NCBI RefSeq assembly: GCF_009389715.1
Contig: NW_024067676.1
Span: 260,501-324,500, forward strand
Direction: 5' to 3'
From: Phoenix dactylifera
Taxonomy: Eukaryota > Streptophyta > Magnoliopsida > Arecales > Arecaceae
DNA length: 64,000 nucleotides
The position numbers were made by a program, and so were the translations under genes. Below are positions 32,801 to 45,400 of the stretch, piece after piece (the first letter of the stretch is position 1; each line of letters begins with the position of its first letter). The notes beneath the pieces are model-generated. The model did not search any database. It saw only the letters and a list, made by a program, of their open reading frames with translations, and had not been told where the DNA came from.

Positions 32801-35800
32801 ATAAAAGATAAGATGTCAGATATGTAACTAGTTCAATTATCTTTACAAGGATTTGAATGAACCTGTTGCCACTTCTCAGCTACCATACGACCAAGTATGC
32901 CTGGCCCTACAATCAACAAATCATGCTCCCCAACAACATTAGGAGATGATATCTTCAGTCCTGCATCATGGGATGTCCCTGCATTTGTCAAAGCACAAAT
33001 GGACATTCAAAATCCTTCAAATCAGACGTCTGAACATTCTATAATGTTGAACATGTATAATAAAGTTTTGAAATTACACTGCATGCAACAATTCTATTGC
33101 AAAAAATCTCAAATTACATCCAGTAATGCAATCAGATACTAAAATTTCCTGAATTCTGTTGCAAAATTAATAATGTCAGCACCCAGAAATTAAATTTCAG
33201 CATTTATTTATTATCAAGTGCATAATGCATGATAATTATATACGAAATTCAATTTTACATCAAGTGGGGTTTCCTGATTAGCAAAAAAAACAGACCAGCT
33301 TGATGCCAATCTGGCTTCATTTGATTATTTCACTACAAATCCAATTTTAATAGACGAAGGCTTAAGTCAAGAACTAGGATGGAAAGCATAGGGATAAATT
33401 GAAATATTTTTGCCTAAATTTCAACCAAAAATCTTTGTCTCACCTTCTAGCTCGATCCTATGATATAATAATTCTATCAGCAGTTTCCTGGCATCTCAGC
33501 AGCTAAAATCTTCAATGAACGAAGAGTGATATCTGGTATAGGTTAGACTTCACCTCAAAAGTGAATTAAAAGGACATTCGTATGTTAGAAAAATGACAGT
33601 CAACACACATCCAAAACAACCAAGTGATAAGTTCATTATGTAGAGTATAGAGAAAGGATTCAGAGACCACCAAAAGTTATTAACTATGTAAGTGAAGACT
33701 GTGATTGGGTCAGCACATTCGAAAATCTTGCATTGATCTTCCACTGGAACAAATCCCTCTTCAAATAAGTAGAAAGAAATAAACCATTTCTCGAAAAAAC
33801 AGATTAAAATAAACCAACATTTGCTAGCCAAGAGACTTCTCTTCTCTTTCCTCTACACTTTCTTCTTTTCTCCACTCATTTTTCAGTTTGTCAGAACCAT
33901 GAACCCTCCATGACTCTCTAACATCTCATCCTTGTGTCATCTATCTCTTTGAATGACTCTTCTCCCTTATTTTCCCTCTTCTCCTGAATCTTCTATACTT
34001 TCCCTCATACCCCTTCATGTTTGTATTGATTCAACAAACCCCAAATTCTATTTCCCACCCTTAACTCCTTTTGCTAGTTTTGTTTTATTTGGATCCGCTA
34101 GACATCAGCCCTCAATAACTCAACCATGCCATCCATAGCCTCTATAGAATATTGCCCATCATGTCTATAGTCAAATTTACCAATTTTGGAACCTACATGG
34201 TGATGAATCAGATTATGCTTGTGGATTGTTTTTCCAATAATTGTGGTTCTCATTCTAAACAACTGACATTTGCATCTTTTTCTCTTATCAGATGAATTTT
34301 GCACTACTTTTGTTTGAATTTTGAAACGATAAGTTTTGCTAAATTTTTTATTGTGTAAGTAAAGAATCTCAACCTATTTGTTCTCTAGTAACAAATTTCA
34401 TAATTAGGAACCTAAGGGTGCATTATTAGTAGTATTAAAGGTTCAAAAGGAAATAAAAATTTATTAGATCTTTTTACCAAATTAAGCTATACTAGTCTTG
34501 CAGCCATGAGCCATCTAGGACTAAGGTGAGCATGTTATATAACTAGCAGCACCACTGAAGTCTAATGTGATAAGCTAATAGGGGACAATCTAAAGTGGAA
34601 CAGATGACTTTCCAATCATTCAGAAAATAGGTCAAAAGATAAGTTGCTAGTTTAAGACACAGAAAAAGTTTATCAGCTATGGCTAAGAGCAAAGTCACCT
34701 GATAAGAATGTTAGTTTCACCACACAAGGCTTACAACCTAAATTGTTTCTATGTCTACTAAACCAATCTCAATCATCAACTTCAAAGAACAAGCAGCACT
34801 CATATGTTGACTTTACAACCTATCAAGTACACCAAAATAAGTAGGCAGACATGCTGAACCCAGATCACACTGACAGTGGCCCCCTTAAAGGAATTTCTTA
34901 TCCAATTTCATTATGAAATCTACAAACATTCATGGGTAACAACACAAACAGACATGAACCATTCCGAAAGATAACTTCCAAGCAAATGCCCAGATCCCTC
35001 GCCGTAAAACTTTGTAATAGACCAAATTGTGAAAATTGTTGAGCCATCACCATTAGATCCTAGAAAGAAATCGAAATGGTAGCATAAACTGTGAACTAGC
35101 AACATCAAGCAGACACATCAAAATCCCACCTTCATCAAATCTAGCACATCTCCACCTCCATCTCAATCTGATTAGATGAATAACACCCACTCAGACAACT
35201 AAAACCCTATCAAATATTCGACCGGGATAAAATTTGATGGCAAGTCCTCTTCAAGACACCAAAATGCACAAAAAAAAGCATTGCAAGACAACAATAGTGT
35301 GAGAATTATTACATCAATTAAATACAAAAATGTTATTAAAAGAGGAGAAAAGGTTTGGTGCAAATGGAAAGAGTTCTCTACCTATGTAAGATGATACTGC
35401 AATTTGAGCAATGATGACAATAGGTCAAACCAAAATTCTACCTTCATAAAATCTAGCCTATTCCGATCCTCATTTCAATCCAAGCACAATCAAGCATTCC
35501 ACCAGGGGAAAAATAATAAAAAACTCTGACCATGAATATACCCAATGCACCAAAGAAAAAGCAAAATCCACATGGCAAGAACTATTAATCCAATTGAATC
35601 AAACGCACGGATTCCCTTTAGCACGAAAAAATCTGGTAGTTTGGAAACAACAACTTCAATCAGAGAAGCCAAATTCCATCCTTATTCAATTAGCTACTGC
35701 TGCTGGGCCCTTCCCAAGATACCCAATGTATACAAAAAGAACAACAAAAAGCTACACTTCAAGAACTATTATCGAATGCAGTAATCCAATTCCAACAAGA

Positions 35801-36194
35801 AGGAACGGGCGCACTGGAAAAAATGGAGCAAAATTCCCTATTTATCAAATCTAGCTACTCCCACCTCCGTTGGAACCCAAAACACCACCAGTATACCAAA
35901 AAACAGCCAAACCGAACTAGCACGCAGATCAAGTGCTAACAAGAACAAAATTCGTTCATACGAAACAGTGATTCGAGCACATAGCATCGAATTGAGGAGA
36001 TGCCGACCGATCGCTTCGGGTGAAGACGCGGAGGAATCGAAGGGCAGCGCCATCGAGATGCGAGAGCGTCGTCGATCCTCGAGGCGAAACCCGGCGTTTC
36101 GGGGGCGAGCGAAGGGGAGAATTCTCGGAGGCCGGGAAAGGGCGACAGGAGGAAGAAGAGGCGGTGTGGGGATTGAAGCCGTGATTCCTATCAT
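26858..36194 (-). CDS. YeeZ-like NAD(P)-binding Rossmann protein, 9 exons, 343 aa
   Basis: Exons on the minus strand: 36194-36008, 32978-32863, 31717-31545, 30088-29995, 29364-29254, 29119-29030, 27395-27310, 27127-27063, 26967-26858. They sum to 1032 nt, with every junction in phase. The N-terminus (MIGITASIPTPPLLPPVALS) is Ser/Pro/Arg-rich like a plastid transit peptide. Residues 83-93 (LLIVGPGILGR) form the GxGxxG nucleotide loop. Further conserved blocks are FGQTMTTDHYDEL, FPYVIFCAPPSRTADYPGD, NWSGEGSFLFTSS, GRSPRTDVLLKAEN, GCVLRLAGLY, GAHVYWLEKGTVDARPDHI, IFLGCDNHPLS and EIGWEPKYASFP. This matches plant homologues of bacterial YeeZ, atypical extended dehydrogenase/epimerase-fold proteins whose substrate is unknown. 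Exon 1 has a weak donor (GTCGGC) and is the least certain part. Intron 5 is AT-AC and intron 7 is GC-AG. It is transcribed divergently from the kinase gene at 39440. Confidence 0.85.
28741..29058 (-). repeat. Tandem duplication covering an exon end and donor site
   Basis: Two units of about 160 bp start with CTATGGCA at 28741 and 28903. The real exon 6 end (29030-29058, encoding DHILNLIHYE) has a degenerate copy at 28873-28902 that would read DHIFNLIYYE. The copy lies in intron 6, downstream of the true splice site. Confidence 0.75.
29120..29253 (-). other. U12-type AT-AC intron (intron 5 of the Rossmann gene)
   Basis: On the minus strand the exon ends GGGCTTTAT and the intron begins ATATCCTTAA, a perfect U12 5' splice site. 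The intron ends GTAACGATAC before AAAGCAGATAGG. With these AT...AC borders the protein reads GLY|KADRGAH with no break; every GT...AG alternative I tried brings in an in-frame TAA or shifts the frame. A branch-site-like TTTTCTTAGC lies about 18 nt before the AC. The length is 134 bp. The call is inferred from consensus and reading frame. Confidence 0.82.
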
Positions 36195-38655
36195 CGAGGT
36201 GTGAACGTGACGTCAGTTGAAGACGCGGGCAGAAGATGGAGATAAAGCGGCTTCTGCCGTCTGACGACGGCGGGTAATGTGTCGGAGCTGCGGGTTCAAC
36301 GGCCAAGATCTGAAGAGCTCGGCAATTCCATAGATCCGACGGCTGAGAGACAAATCATCATCACGGACGATCGTCCCTGCGAGAGTAGACCCATCCTGAC
36401 AAGAGCTCTTCAAATCCACTCATGGGCTCGTCATTATTATTTGGGTGGGACAGGAACTCTTTTATATCAAATTACTATATTTGGTTAAAAAAATAAATAA
36501 TAAAAAAATAAATAATAAGTCCCACTTTTATTTTACTGAGAAAGATGATAAAATATATACCACCACCACCAGATGGTATCTATTTTCACAAACTATTTTA
36601 TCAAGCGGAGATAACTTAAAAATATTATTACTTGATGAAAAAGCCCTTATTTTTTTTCTTTGAAACCCACAAATATTTTTATTTGATTTTATCAATTCTG
36701 ATGGAAAAAATGCTAGATACCTTGACTCCGGATTAGAGCGATCTTTTTGACCTGTGTATTAACCAAGGCGAACAACTGCGAAAAAAATCGAGGTACCATT
36801 TTGCTCGTGCTAATAAAGACTAGTAGATATGGTAACGCTGTAGTCAAAGTACGATCGGCGTATTATTGCCGTATGCTGCTTATGTGGAACGGTTTCCACA
36901 TTATGAATGTATAGTTGACCGTTACCTTGCAATTAAAGTACGTTGCACCAAATCAGGTAACAAATCAATATTCTACTTTATATAAAGAAGTGGCCCGAGG
37001 ATCTTCAAGAAGGCTCATTTTTTGAAGACTACTCTCTATAAATTTTCTTTTTTTATACTATTGCTCCATTATTTTGACTTAACCATCAAAGGATTCTCCG
37101 CCAGAAATTTTTCAGTAAGTGAACTTCTTGCAGGTTAGTCTCGAAGGCAACTAAATTTTTCTCGCATCGGTTTCATCCAACCTCATTTAGCTCAATTCTC
37201 ACCAACCTCAAGGTGAACGGAGCACCGTCCCAGCCTCGGTTCAGAATTTAGTGACAACAAATCCCATAATAGTCCCAACTCTAATGATTTATTTTTTTTC
37301 CAACTTAATTAACTAACAGTGTAGTTGTATTTAAATATAATTATTTAATAAGGAATTGAAAATATTAAAATTTTTATAATAAACAAATATTTTAAATATA
37401 TATAATTGATTTAAAAATATTTATTAACTCATGTAAATATATTTCAATATTCAACATGATCCATATTCACAACTTTTATATAAGTGGGTTATATACTGCC
37501 AACAAATATTATTACTTGAATTGTTTATCAAAAATATTCTGATTGCTTGCAACCAAATATAGTAATTTTTTTCTGTGCTATTTTTCTGAGTAAGTTTTTC
37601 ACAAACTAAATATGGTAAAATTTATTTTTTTCGATAATTATTTTTTAAATAAAATATCTCTATAAATTGTCAGATTACTCTGTGTTCTGACATACTCCAA
37701 CCAAATGAAACCTAATTGAGCCAACCTTAATTGATGCTGGGTGTAGTCAAGCTTGGTTAATACTAATTTTGAGCTTAAAAGTTGAGAGTAAGTTTGGCCG
37801 TTTTCATTTTTCTGACTTGATCGAGCCTAATTTTAGACTGAGTGGATCTTAAGAACATTTCAAGCAATTTGATTCTAACTTTGTTTAAGTTCAGTTCAAG
37901 CTTGATTATTCTCTCACTTAAGCTTTGTTTAAGATTTTATGTTAATTAAGCTAAAAGTCAAATGTTGAAATTAAATCTAATATATGATGACTAATACACT
38001 TTATTACGGGAAATAAAGTTGATCTGTGTATGAGAAAGACAAGGGTTGGTATAAGAATTTCTTTGGACCAACAAAAAAATTGAGTCAAGAGAAAACTTGC
38101 ACTCCAAACACTAAAAACTTGTTGGCGCCTTAGAATCTATTCAAAACCGTTCATAATTTTTTTATTAGATATTTTTTTAAAAAAAATAATAATAATATGA
38201 TGTCTGAAAAAATAATTTTGTTATATTTAGTTGACATGAGAGAGTGACACATTTTAGAGTCGCTTATATTTGTTATATCTATGCCTACTTTTCTAAAAAA
38301 TATATAAAATACTTATTATATTCTTAATAAAAAATATCTTATTTCCATAGAAATACTCAATAAATTGAATTCCCAACAGTAGCTTTTCTGTATACTCAAG
38401 AATTTTTTTTATATTAAACATAAAATCTTATTTCTATAAAAAATACTATTTTTTTTAACTTTTAAAAAACATCAACCAAAAAAAATATATTTTTTTGCCG
38501 TACATTCCGTCCGTCCTTTGAAAATCTATCCTTGGTGAAAATTTAACTAATTAATGTGGAAAGCTTTATTTTTGCGCTTCCCTGCCGATAACTGCAACAT
38601 TCCTCTTTTAACCCCTTTCTTCGTTACCGCCATAAAAAAAAACCATCCCCTCCTT
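36195..38655. other. Shared intergenic space between divergent genes
   Basis: The first 250 bp are GC-rich and should hold the 5' UTR and promoter of the minus-strand Rossmann gene; I see no clear TATA box. From about 36480 to 38500 the DNA is strongly AT-rich with no exon seen. Confidence 0.5.
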
Positions 38656-39111
38656 TTTTTTTTTATTTTTTTTATTTTTTTTACGGGTTCTTCAGACAAT
38701 ACGTGTCCGAATACATCCAAAAAAGTCAAAATACACAATCTCACGTAGTACCAATGGCAGTTCTCTCTCTCCTGCCCACAGAGCGTATCCTGAGTGGTGG
38801 GCCGCGTATGCAGCCACCCAGTCAGCCGCTCCGTTGGCCTCTCTGAATATATGCTTGGTCTGAAAGGCCGCGCCATCCCTCACTATCATCCCGATGTCCC
38901 GGATCAGAGGGTGGTCTATGCTCTCACCACTCGGTTCCTGCCGAATCCACCCAATAACTATAGCAGAATCGTCCTCCAAGATGATCGAGCTAACCCGCAG
39001 CACCTGTCGTGTATGGCGAAGACTTGTCCAGGCAGCTCGCAACTCCACCTCTGGAACTGATCCCTTCCCTGCTATAATATTGCTCCCTCCCTTGGGTCCT
39101 TCCCCTCTCAT
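38656..39111 (-). pseudogene. LINE 3' end with RNase H domain, minus strand
   Basis: The minus-strand frame from 39111 encodes ELRAAWTSLRHTRQVLRVSS, then IILEDDSAIVIGWIRQE, HIFREANGAADWVAAYAAHH and a C-terminal FDFFGCIRTRIV. This is the RNase H-like end of a plant LINE ORF2, with the acidic EDDS site. It is followed on the minus strand by an A-rich tail (seen as the T-run 38656-38681). The frame from 39111 to its stop at 38692 is uninterrupted. The 5' part of the element is missing. It lies only about 330 bp upstream of the kinase start codon. Plant genes with a lone RNase H domain of this type exist, so domestication is possible but the A-tail favours a LINE. Confidence 0.75.
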
Positions 39112-39439
39112 ATTAGACTCTTCAGAACTCCCTTTTCACTCCCCTTCTGCCTTCTATTCTCTCTGCTTTCATCCTCTCCGCGAAGCATCATACCGCCTGG
39201 GATCCCCTCGCCGCCAGCTCCGCACACCCTCCCTTTTCTTTCTGTTTTACCGCCTTAATCGCTCGAACTACCCTGTCTTTTCCTCAAAAGAGTAAGAAAA
39301 TCCCAAAAAAATTGAGAAAAACAGATAGAGAGAAGAAGAAGAAGACGACTTCGAACCCTAAATCTAGGTTTCCCAATTGTCCTACTTCGCCAGCGTTCCG
39401 ATTGCACTCCGAGCTCTCGCGGCGGTGAGCTGATGAGCG
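39112..39439 (+). promoter_or_regulatory. Core promoter and 5' UTR of the CDK-like kinase gene
   Basis: Pyrimidine-rich DNA (39119-39180, rich in CTTC/CTCC) fits a plant Y-patch promoter. A purine-rich leader follows (AGAGAGAAGAAGAAGAAGAC near 39327-39346). An upstream ATG at 39433 lies 7 nt before the main start in another frame, in weak context (C at -3, A at +4). The main ATG at 39440 has G at -3 and G at +4. No TATA box is evident. Confidence 0.5.
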
Positions 39440-42400
39440 ATGGGTTGCGCCTTCGGCAAGGATGCCTCCCCCGCCCCCTCCTCCGCCTCCCTCCGGCGGG
39501 AGATGGGGCGGGCCTCCAGCCGCAAGTCTCAGGCTGCCCTGTCCAAGATCGAGACCGCCGCTGTCGATGCCCCCGCAGCCACCCGGGCGGAGGAGCGGGA
39601 GCGCGCGGACCAAAAAGGAGAGCGGCCGCATCGGCGGCGGCGGCAGCGGGCGGACCCGAGGCTGGGAACCCCCCCGGGGCATGTCCATGGCGAGCAGGTT
39701 GCCGCCGGGTGGCCTTCCTGGCTCTCCACCGTCGCCGGGGAGGCCATCAAAGGGTGGACGCCCCGCCTTGCAAACACCTTCGAGAAGCTCGCTAAGGCAA
39801 GCCCCTTTTTCCTTCCACGGCCCCTATTTCTTGATTTCTTTGTAATGATTTTGTTACTAAAGATGGCATCTGTTTTGGTGAATTAGATTGGGCAAGGGAC
39901 TTATAGTAACGTTTACAAGGCTAGAGACACCTTATCGGGTAACATCGTGGCTTTAAAGAAGGTCCGGTTCGATAATTTGGAGCCGGAGAGCGTGAAGTTT
40001 ATGGCCAGAGAGATCCTCATACTGCGACAGTTGGATCACCCCAATATAGTGAAGTTGGAGGGTTTAGCGACATCCAGGATGACTTGTAGTTTGTATCTAG
40101 TGTTCGAGTACATGGAGCATGACCTGGCTGGTCTTGCTGCTAGCCCTGGAATCAAGTTCACAGAACCACAGGTTAAATTTCATCGCTCTTAGTTGAATTC
40201 TGTCTAAAAAGTGTGATCTTTATGCAAGTTCCTATCTAAAATTTCTGTTTTTGAACAGGTAAAGTGTTATATGCATCAGTTGCTGTCGGGGCTCGAGCAT
40301 TGTCACAATAGTGGTGTGCTGCACCGTGATATTAAGGGATCAAATCTCCTAATTGATAATGGTGGGATACTCAAGATTGCAGACTTTGGCTTGGCTACTA
40401 TCTTTGATCCTAACCACAAGCACCCTATGACTAGCCGGGTGGTCACACTTTGGTATAGGGCCCCGGAGCTTCTGTTGGGTGTTACTGATTATGGCGTGGG
40501 TGTAGACCTCTGGAGTGCAGGCTGCATTCTAGCCGAGTTATTGGCTGGGAGGCCTATCATGCCAGGGCGAACTGAGGTAACTTGTATATCTTGTTGATTC
40601 TTTGCCCTGCAACATCAACTGCTTCCACATGGTACTTTCCAACTGCTTTAGTTAGAGAGTTCACCTGTCTTAATTCACATTTTTGTTTTCTTATTTGTAA
40701 AGAAAAATAAGAGCTGTGTTATGTATATATTTTTTGAACATTAGGATGTGAAACTTAGTGGCTGGTGCTTGAGAGTATATCAGATCCGTATTAGGAAATT
40801 AATATAATCGTATACAACTATGATAATTCTGCCTTATGAATAGGATACTATACCATGTTCATGTATGGAAGAGATGTGTGAACTCAGTGATGCTTAATAA
40901 ATGTACAATCTTATAGATATGAATAAATGGACTATAAATTGATCATAGGACATGCATATGTTCGCTACTTTAATTTAGCAAACTAGCTATAGCATCATTC
41001 TAGAATTTAAGTTGGATGCCCTAAGAGTCTCCCATGAGGGATGAATTATCTAGGTTTATAATATGCTTAATTTTAGTTGGATAGGATACAAGACCCAGGG
41101 ACCAATTACCAAGAAATTTTTGCATAATGCTTGGGGATGTATGATCATGTATTAAAGGTAACTAAGCAATTCTTTAAGGAAGTCAAATGATTGATGCAAT
41201 TGTGAAGGTTAGGTGTCGATGAAAAGCAAGCCTACAATCAAGTTAAGGCTTTGAATTACCAGAAATCAAGCGATCTATGACCAGTTTAAATTTGGCTCTG
41301 TGAGCAATGAGGCTGGCTCAAGCTCATCACAAGCCATCTAGGCTGAGCTCAAGCTTTGCTTGTTGATTCTCAAAATAGAGGTTGGCTTGACTTAGCTTGA
41401 TTTGGTTCAAGGTTGGAAAGGGTGGTGTCTGTGGGACCTGTGATGAGGGGGAGTGGCTGTGGAGGCAAGCCCATTGATGGAGAAGATGACGGAGTTGGAT
41501 TGGATTAGAACCATCAAGAACAACATGAGTGAGAGATAGAGAAGGTGAAGCAAGTCAAAGGACGACCTGATAAGATTGATTGCTAGGAAAGTGATAAATT
41601 TGGGGATGGTTGAAGACTAGAGAGATACAGGAGGAGATGCAAATAAAAGAGAGTTGACTTAGGTGAGAGATTTGGCCCATGGGGTCTGTAGGCCCCTACA
41701 ATTCATGCATGCTTAAAGTTTGTCTCGGCCATTTGAATGAGATCTAATGGCTTCAAAGTAATCCATCTTTTAAACTCTTCAAAGCAAGGTTCACCATATC
41801 GGTACCGGTCGTCTACCGGACCGGTACGGTTCCGGTTCGTACCGGAATCGGCCAGTACGAACCAAATTTTTTTTCGGCCCCGCGCGCCACCATTAAATAC
41901 CATAGAATAGCATTAAATGCCACTCTGTGGCATTAATGATCGCGTGGGTAGGGTAACAACGTGCAAGGCGGTTTCCAGCGCGGTTCCCCGCGCGCAGGGC
42001 GCTCTTCCCCAAGGGAGCACGTGGCCCTTTCGGCCATATGCTTTGACACCACAGCGCCGCGATGTGGTTTAAAAATCCACAGTGCGCAGCGCTGTGGATA
42101 AAAAAAAATACCATACCCGTGCGAACTGGCTGGTTCGCACCCGTACCAGTCGGTTCTGACCGGAGATGCCCCTGGAACTGCTTTCAACGCTAATCTGGTA
42201 CCGGTTTCAGGCCAGACCGGTCCGATACAACCAGAACCGGCCGGTACAGACCGGTTCGGCGAACCTTGCTCCAACGTATGTTTATTAATACTCATTTTTA
42301 ATGTAAATGTCTCCTTTTATACACAAGCTTGGTAGTTCCCACTGCCTATCCAAGGTTGAGCCCTGGGATTTGATGGTAGACTTTAAAGAATTGTCCACAT

Positions 42401-45400
42401 GTAAACTTATCTTTTTGACATAAGGTGAATCTTATACACTTTTGTATTGCCTCCTCTTATTGTTGTGTTTGTGTTAATGCACTTTCCAATGATGTGTAAT
42501 GTATTTTGGGTCCTTCATAGAGAAGACAGATCATAGATATTGGACCCAAAACTAACAGGTTGGTGTGAGCTTATCCATGCAGTCATGCACTCTTCAAAGG
42601 TTCAGTTCCCAAATTATTTTGAAGAACAAATTAAGAAGTGCATCCACAAAAGTGGGAGTGTTTTTTATCAAGATACTTAAATTATAGAACTAATCTTTCA
42701 TAGTTAGGAGATCTGAACAATCTTATCTTATTAAAAAATGGCAGATGGCTAAAATGTATACTACATAATATTTTATATGTAAATAATATCTATCTATCTA
42801 TCTATCTATCTGCTGAGAATTGTTTGGCAGCCTTAGTTAAAAAAATGGTAAAGAAGAGCCACACACCTTATTGCTATAGCACATGCAAAACTTGAAGGTC
42901 CAGTGAGCGGACCAACGTTTATATGTGATAAAATTGAGGAAGTGACTATGACTCAGCAAACTTTTGAAATGGTGATTTGAAGAAGATGACGAGGTTGATT
43001 GGTCACTGAAGTTGCAGATTACAAAGTTCATCCAAGTGTACCTATAAAGATTTTTTTTTAACCACTACAAGGATGCCTTCTGCACCTTTAAAACTTTGAG
43101 TTGCTTTACATTTTACAAAGAAGAGTCGACAGATTGCATAGAAGCATGATACATGGATGGAAAGTGCAATAAACTGAGATATAAATCTTTTTTGGAGTAT
43201 AAATTATATCTGGGAAAACTCGGGAGAGCTGCTCTTCCCTCTTCCCACATTTGGGCAGACTATCTAGACTAAAGTTCGCAGGACCGACCGTACCAACGTA
43301 CCGGTGAGCACCGATACTGGTACGGTACTGGTTTGGTACCGGTTGGAATCGGTACCGAACTGGAGATGCGCGCGCGGACGCGACCACGCGCGAACGTCAA
43401 AAAAAAAAAGAAAAAAAAACAACGCGTCCGCACGCGGACCACTCTGTGGCATAAATGGCCCACACGGGCTAGCAGCCCGCGTGGATGTGCTGTCTCGTGC
43501 GGGGAACCGCGCGCAGGCGCGATTCCCTACTGGAGAACTGACCGCAGGCGTAGTTCCCTGCGCAGGGAATCGCATGCAGGCGCGCGATTCTCCGCTCGCG
43601 CGTCTGTGCGCGATTTCTAAAAAAAATACTGCGCGTCCGCATGCATGACGCGTTAAATGCCACAGAGTGGCATTAATTGGCCCACGCAGGCTGAACTCTT
43701 CCCCGCGCGTGGGCTCTCTGTTGAGGATCTCTACAAACCACGCCGCAAGCCGAGCAACGACCAAGCGCCAACCAGGGGCCAAGGTGGCCAATTGATGTGT
43801 CTTGTGGCCGGCCGACCCTTATTCTACCATGAGATTTATCCACGACTTCGGCACCATATGAGATCAGCCCGCGCGCCAGACCTCGCTCCATCAACCTAAC
43901 GGGCAGTCTCCACATACGCGCCAGGCCAACCTCGGGCCCTGCCATAGGACGAGCCGACCTCAGCCAGGCCGACCTCGGGCCTTGCCAGAGGACGAGCCGA
44001 CCTTGACCAGAGGCTAGGCCGATCTCGAGCCCCGCCGAAGGCCGAGCCAACCTCGGCCAGGCCGACCTCGGGCCCCGCCGAAGGCCGAGCCGACCTCGGC
44101 CACACTGGGACTCCCAGGTCGCGCGACCCGGTCAACCGGGACGCGTGTTCCAGCCAGCCTTGCCTTCCAGCCATCTCAGCCGTCCATTCAGCAAAAGAAG
44201 ACCGAGTCAAACCATCCGGGACGCGTGAGCGGTGCATTCGGAACACAGGATCCATGCAAATCCAGAAGATAAAGATTAAAGATCTTCTAGGGCCTCTCCA
44301 AGCCATTGATCACATGCCAATCAACGGTGGAGAAGCCTTGGATCCGTGGGAAGATTGTTTACCATGTTATCTTAGAAAGAGTTACTTAATTTTGTCTAAA
44401 GTCTTGGGTCTATAAATAGAGTTGTAAGAAGCCATTGTGAGACATCCCAGAATATCCCCAGAATAATCCAGAGTTGAGTTTAGTCTTGTTCTCTTGTGAG
44501 AGAGTCGGCCGTAAGGCTTGGGCGGCGTTTGTGCCGATTTTGGTCCTTAGATCTTGTGTTCTAGGACTTGGGCTAGTGGTAGATACATCAATCTCCACTA
44601 GATTGGGCTAGGAAGGGATCTTTTCAATCCTTTGCTAGATTTGGGCTAGTAGAGATTCTTGATTGCTCAACTAGATTGTTTTGCTTTTGATTGTTCTTGT
44701 TATTGTTTGTTCTTCAATTTGAGTGGAATAAAATTCAGTTTGCTTCATTGTTGATCTTAGTATTGAGTTGTTCCACCGATGTTACCTACAATCGGTCCAC
44801 CATCAGCGATTTTCAAAGGCGCACGCAAGGAGCGCGAGGCAAAGGGGCTTGGTGAGTGGTTTTGGACCGTGAGCCCCCATCACGCTCTTCCCCACGCGTG
44901 GGCGGGCAGGAAAAATGCGCACCGGCCCAGTTCGCCCTGGTACCGGCTTGTGCTAGTGGAACCGGCTTAGTTCGCACCGGGACAAGTACGAAATCGATTT
45001 TATATGCTGTACCGTACCGGTGCCGACAGGCTGAACCGATCGGTTCCGATCGGTTCAACATACCATGATCTATACCATCCTATTCAAATATGGTATTCAT
45101 GTACCATATGCTATTTTCTTTTCTCTTGTTTGTCTTCTTCCTATCTTGTGCTTATGCATCGCTCTTTAGTAATAAAAAAAGGATTCTACCCAAGATTTGC
45201 TGAACTGGTATCGGAATCCGTATCGGTCGGCGAATGGGTCGGTATTGAGTTTTTCGAGTTCAATTAATTGGTAATCAATCTTTTTTAACTTTTTTAATGA
45301 TTTTAAGTCTAATTCGATATATTTTTTATGCTTTTATATTTCTATGATTTCGGTTTAACCTAAATGATGCATCTTGTTGTTTTAAAATGATGCAAAATAT

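Noticed and set aside
38692..39111. The RNase H frame as a host gene
   Set aside because: Kept as a LINE fragment because of the A-rich tail on its 3' side and a second, broken relative at 12705-13083; domestication is possible but unsupported.
43264..44306. Long minus-strand frames of 125 to 175 codons in kinase intron 3
   Set aside because: They fall in the GC-rich hAT copy 4 and the GC-rich U3 tandem repeats of the solo LTR; the translations are low-complexity Arg/Ala/Pro.
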